Shown here: in pieces, positions 61,245 to 64,000 of the stretch
Position numbering within the stretch: position 1 is the stretch's first letter
Layout: every line of letters starts with the position of its first letter
Assembly: GCF_015352985.1 (NCBI RefSeq)
Contig: NZ_JACYXF010000026.1
Coordinates: forward strand, 17,013-81,012
DNA from: Noviherbaspirillum malthae
Lineage (GTDB): Bacteria > Pseudomonadota > Gammaproteobacteria > Burkholderiales > Burkholderiaceae_D
DNA: 64,000 bases
Direction of reading: 5' to 3'
The notes under the pieces: generated by a model
Databases searched by the model: none
What the model was told of the DNA's origin: nothing
What the model saw: the letters and a program-made list of their open reading frames with translations, nothing else
Made by a program: the position numbers and the translations under genes

Positions 61245-61344
61245 CATGCCTGTCGTGCAATGCGCATCACCGTACAAGCGGGAACCGTTTCCGGCGCAGT
61301 TCCCGCGCACCTCTAATAACAATGCCGCTCATGGAGTGACCGAT

Positions 61345-62517
61345 ATGGACCATCGCCGCAGCAGCCGATTCTTGATTGCCGCCAGCCTGTGCGTCTGCCT
61401 CGCTGCATGCTCGCGTTCCGGCACCGACGAGGCGCCGCAGTCGCCGCAATCCCCCCAGGCACCGCAAGCCGCCGCACCGGCGGCACCGGCACCCGCAGCC
61501 GCTCCCGTGACCGGCTCGGGCGTCGAGCTGCCCAACTTCGTCAACCTCGTCAAGCAGCAGGGGCCGACGGTGGTCAACATCAGCGCCACCCGCCACGCGC
61601 AGCAGCAGGGCGTGCCGAATCTGCCGGAAGGCCATCCGCTGCGCGAATTCTTCCGCCGCTTCGGCCGCCAGCAGCAGCCCGATTCCGGCGAAGCGATCGC
61701 CGCCAGCCTCGGCTCCGGCTTCATCATCAGCGAAGATGGCTTCGTCCTGACCAATGCGCATGTGATTGCCGATACCGATGAAGTCATCGTCAAGCTGACC
61801 AACAAGCGCGAATACAAGGCCAAGGTGGTCGGCGCCGATCCCTATACCGACGTGGCGCTGCTGAAGATCGACGCCAAGGGTCTGCCGATGGTGAAGGTCG
61901 GCGACCCCGGCAAGCTGGAAGCCGGCGAATGGGTGGCCGCGATCGGTGCGCCGTTCGGCTTCGACAACAGCGTCACGGTGGGCGTCGTCAGCGCCAAGGG
62001 CCGCCTGCTCCCGAACGGCAGCTACGTGCCTTTCATCCAGACCGATGTCGCGGTCAATCCCGGCAATTCCGGCGGACCGCTGTTCAGCACCCGAGGTGAG
62101 GTGGTCGGTATCAATTCCCAGATCTACAGCCAGACCGGCGGCTACATGGGTATCTCCTTCGCCATTCCCATCGATCTCGCCATCGGAATTTCCGAACAGC
62201 TGCGCCAGTCCGGCAAGGTCACGCGCGGGCGCATCGGCGTGCAGCTGCAGGAGCTGACCATGGACCTGGCATCGAGCCTGGGCATGAAGGATACCCAGGG
62301 TGCGCTGGTGGCTGCGGTGCAGCGCGGCGGCCCGGCCGACCGCGCGGGCATCCGTCCCGGCGATGTCATCCTTGCGCTCAATGAGCAGCCGGTCCAGAGC
62401 ACCGCGGACCTTGCGAGGTTAATTGGAGGCACGCGTCCCGGCACCACGGTGAATGCGCAGATCTGGCGCTCGGGCAATACCGGCAGCGTCAAGCTTACGG
62501 TGGAAGCGCTCGAGTAA
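61345..62517 (+). CDS. DegP/DegS-like periplasmic serine protease (lipoprotein)
   Basis: The 390-residue protein is a trypsin-like HtrA-family protease with one PDZ domain. A lipoprotein signal (…CVCLAACS) anchors it in the periplasm, followed by a Pro/Ala-rich linker. The catalytic triad is readable: His in TNAHVIAD, Asp in YTDVALLKID, Ser in NPGNSGGPL. The PDZ domain (ALVAAVQRGGPADRAGIRPGDVI) occupies the C-terminus. GGAG eight bases before the ATG sets the start; the open frame upstream overlaps treY and lacks a signal. With a single PDZ it is nearer DegS/MucD-short forms than DegP. Role: envelope protein quality control. Confidence 0.93.
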   Translation: MDHRRSSRFLIAASLCVCLAACSRSGTDEAPQSPQSPQAPQAAAPAAPAPAAAPVTGSGVELPNFVNLVKQQGPTVVNISATRHAQQQGVPNLPEGHPLREFFRRFGRQQQPDSGEAIAASLGSGFIISEDGFVLTNAHVIADTDEVIVKLTNKREYKAKVVGADPYTDVALLKIDAKGLPMVKVGDPGKLEAGEWVAAIGAPFGFDNSVTVGVVSAKGRLLPNGSYVPFIQTDVAVNPGNSGGPLFSTRGEVVGINSQIYSQTGGYMGISFAIPIDLAIGISEQLRQSGKVTRGRIGVQLQELTMDLASSLGMKDTQGALVAAVQRGGPADRAGIRPGDVILALNEQPVQSTADLARLIGGTRPGTTVNAQIWRSGNTGSVKLTVEALE

Positions 62518-62590
62518 AAAAGCCGGGGTGGGCAGGTGCGGCCCCGACATCGTTGAACAACAGCAGATAACGGAGTTTCACCCCAACGCA

Positions 62591-63868
62591 ATGACCCTGC
62601 CGGATACCCCGACTCTCGCATGGAGCGCCGCATTCGCCGGCATGGTGTCCGTTTTGCTTCTTGTTATCTGGTCGATCCGCCGTCATCGTGATCCAGGCCT
62701 GCGCATCAACTGCGACGCCGCGATCGATGAACTGATTCCGTCGCTGACCGGGCTGACCTTCAGCACCGCCATACCGGGAAACTTGGTTGAAGTGATCGAG
62801 AACGGCGCCTTCTTCGACGCGCTCCTCGACAGCATCCGCGCCGCCAGGCATACGGTGCATTTCGAAACCTTTCTATGGAAGGAAGGCGAAATCGGCGGGC
62901 GTCTCGCTGCAGCCCTCGCAGAGCAAGCCACGAAGGGCAGAGGCGTCCGTGTTCTGCTCGACGGCACCGGCGCTCGCAAGCTCGGCGATGCTGCCCGGCG
63001 CAGGATGGAAGATGCAGGCTGCAAAGTGGTGTTCTTCCATCGCTTTCGTTTGCGCAATATCGGCGTGCTCAACGACCGTACGCACCGCAAGATGGCGATC
63101 ATCGATGGCCGCGAAGCCTTCGTCGGCGGCCATTGCATCGTCGACGACTGGCTCGGCAATGCAGAAGACGGCAAGCACACCGGAGATGTCAGCGTGCGGC
63201 TGCGCGGACCCATCGTGCACAGCGTTCAGTCCGCCTTCAGCGAAAACTGGACCGGCGAAACCGGCGAACTCTTCGTCGGCGACAAGGTATTTCCGCCGCT
63301 TGCGCCGCAGGGCGACGTGCTTGTCCACGCTGCATTCGCCAAGCCGGAGGGCTCGGCGCCGGCAGTGAAAATTTTGCACCATACCGCGATCTGCCTTGCC
63401 CGCAAGCGCATCTGGATCCAGAACCCTTACTTCATTCCCGAGCCGGACGCGATCGATGCCTTCGGCCAGGCCGTATCACGCGGTGTCGATGTGCGCGTGC
63501 TGATGCCGTCCATCGGCGGCACCGACAACCCCATGGTGCAGCATGCCGGTCATCGCAATTTCGAGAAGCTGCTGCGCTGCGGCGTCCGGCTGTTCGAATA
63601 TCCGCATACGCTGCTGCACCAGAAGATCATGACCGTCGACGGCGTATGGTGCGCAATCGGCTCCAGCAATTTCGACGACAGGTCGTTCGAGACCAATGAT
63701 GAAATCATGCTGGGCATGCTGAACGAGGCGACCACGCGCCGGCTGGATGCCATTTTTGAGAAATATGCGGCGCGGGCCAGGGAGATCTCGCTGCACGACT
63801 GGAGCAGGCGAGGCGTGCTGCACAGAATGACCGATCATGCCTGTTACATGATCAATGAGGTGCTTTGA
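62591..63868 (+). CDS. Cardiolipin synthase-type phospholipase D (ClsB-like)
   Basis: The 425-residue protein has one N-terminal membrane helix (MVSVLLLVIWSI) and two HKD phospholipase-D motifs: HRKMAIIDGREAFVGG and HQKIMTVDGVWCAIGSSNFD. This is the layout of bacterial cardiolipin synthases, which join two phosphatidylglycerols or use phosphatidylethanolamine. Length and single helix favour the ClsB-like branch. The chosen ATG gives the membrane helix soon after the start, but its ribosome-binding site is weak. It lies 73 bp after the protease gene and may share its transcript. Confidence 0.92.
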   Translation: MTLPDTPTLAWSAAFAGMVSVLLLVIWSIRRHRDPGLRINCDAAIDELIPSLTGLTFSTAIPGNLVEVIENGAFFDALLDSIRAARHTVHFETFLWKEGEIGGRLAAALAEQATKGRGVRVLLDGTGARKLGDAARRRMEDAGCKVVFFHRFRLRNIGVLNDRTHRKMAIIDGREAFVGGHCIVDDWLGNAEDGKHTGDVSVRLRGPIVHSVQSAFSENWTGETGELFVGDKVFPPLAPQGDVLVHAAFAKPEGSAPAVKILHHTAICLARKRIWIQNPYFIPEPDAIDAFGQAVSRGVDVRVLMPSIGGTDNPMVQHAGHRNFEKLLRCGVRLFEYPHTLLHQKIMTVDGVWCAIGSSNFDDRSFETNDEIMLGMLNEATTRRLDAIFEKYAARAREISLHDWSRRGVLHRMTDHACYMINEVL

Positions 63869-63917
63869 CAGGCTGGAGCAGCCCCCATTTCAATCGGACA
63901 TCGTGCTTTTCATAACG

Positions 63918-63935
63918 CCTAGGAATAGACCTAGG
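63918..63935. promoter_or_regulatory. Paired CCTAGG palindromes upstream of the last gene
   Basis: CCTAGG occurs at 63918-63923 and 63930-63935, separated by six bases (AATAGA), 25 bp before the next start codon. The spacing of one helical turn between equivalent positions suggests a dimer-binding operator; the regulator is unknown. Confidence 0.4.
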
Positions 63936-63960
63936 CATATGACTATGTCTTGGAGTAGAA

Positions 63961-64000
63961 ATGGAAAGTATCGAGGTCGTAACCAGCGTCCAGCGCCGCA
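63961..64000 (+). CDS. Start of a further gene, cut by the window end
   Basis: Thirteen codons (MESIEVVTSVQRR) begin at an ATG preceded by TTGGAGTAGAA, a good ribosome-binding site five to ten bases upstream. The frame is open to the window edge. Too little is visible to name a family. Confidence 0.5.
   Translation, partial: MESIEVVTSVQRR

Noticed and set aside
57678..61322. A 1214-codon open frame on the minus strand opposite treY and malQ
   Set aside because: It mirrors the codon pattern of real GH13/GH77 genes on the other strand, crosses their boundaries, and its product is His/Arg/Gln-rich without any motif; such frames are expected in GC-rich DNA.

Overview
The window comes from the chromosome of a GC-rich Gram-negative bacterium, most likely a betaproteobacterium of the Oxalobacteraceae (Herbaspirillum/Noviherbaspirillum/Massilia type). 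This is an inference from gene content and protein style: a Burkholderiales-type porin, Kup, the GlgE/TreS-maltokinase/TreYZ block and HrpL-type promoters. No rRNA, tRNA, CRISPR array or intact insertion sequence was recognised.

Layout. 0.1-3.7 kb: potassium transporter Kup, a membrane diguanylate cyclase and YjbQ. 4.0-8.9 kb: a leftward copper-handling operon (small His/Cys-rich exported protein, small Met/His protein, TolC-like lipoprotein, Tat-exported multicopper oxidase, cupredoxin, CusF-like protein) behind a CueR/MerR-type promoter with a 19-bp spacer; the regulator is not in the window. 9.2-17.5 kb: signalling genes, namely a 33-aa small protein with a terminator, a response regulator-PAS-GGDEF-EAL protein broken by an in-frame amber codon, and a TPR hybrid histidine kinase, with a porin and an alginate-lyase-like enzyme between them. 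17.5-22 kb: small enzymes and hypothetical genes, and a decayed TetR gene beside two intact operator-like dyads. 22.5-34.3 kb: glycogen synthase, a first branching enzyme, an NDP-sugar nucleotidyltransferase, a luciferase-like oxidoreductase, a frameshifted fatty-acid hydroxylase, a GH16-like protein, an SDR and a GH13 glucosidase.

34.6-42.8 kb is an accessory island, visibly richer in A/T. Three leftward genes each follow a HrpL-type promoter (GGAAC[C/T]-N15-[A/T]CACTCAT): a protein of unknown fold, a CheR-like methyltransferase-fold protein starting with a eukaryotic N-myristoylation signal (MGNFIST), and a 1081-aa leucine-rich-repeat protein with a C-terminal NEL-type E3 ubiquitin ligase domain. 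They look like type III secretion effectors, although no secretion apparatus lies in the window. Between them are two start/stop-coupled rightward genes: a 2-oxoglutarate/Fe(II) oxygenase related to the BesD amino-acid halogenases but with the iron-binding Asp, and a LysE-type amino-acid exporter.

43.3-61.2 kb is a tightly packed rightward operon for alpha-glucan and trehalose: GlgE with an N-terminal GH13-like domain that has lost its catalytic residues, a TreS-maltokinase fusion, a second GlgB, GlgX, TreZ, MalQ and TreY, mostly with overlapping start and stop codons. Together these could convert trehalose to maltose, maltose-1-phosphate and branched glucan, and take glucan back to trehalose. 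A DegP/DegS-like lipoprotein protease, a cardiolipin synthase-type phospholipase D and the first codons of another gene close the window.
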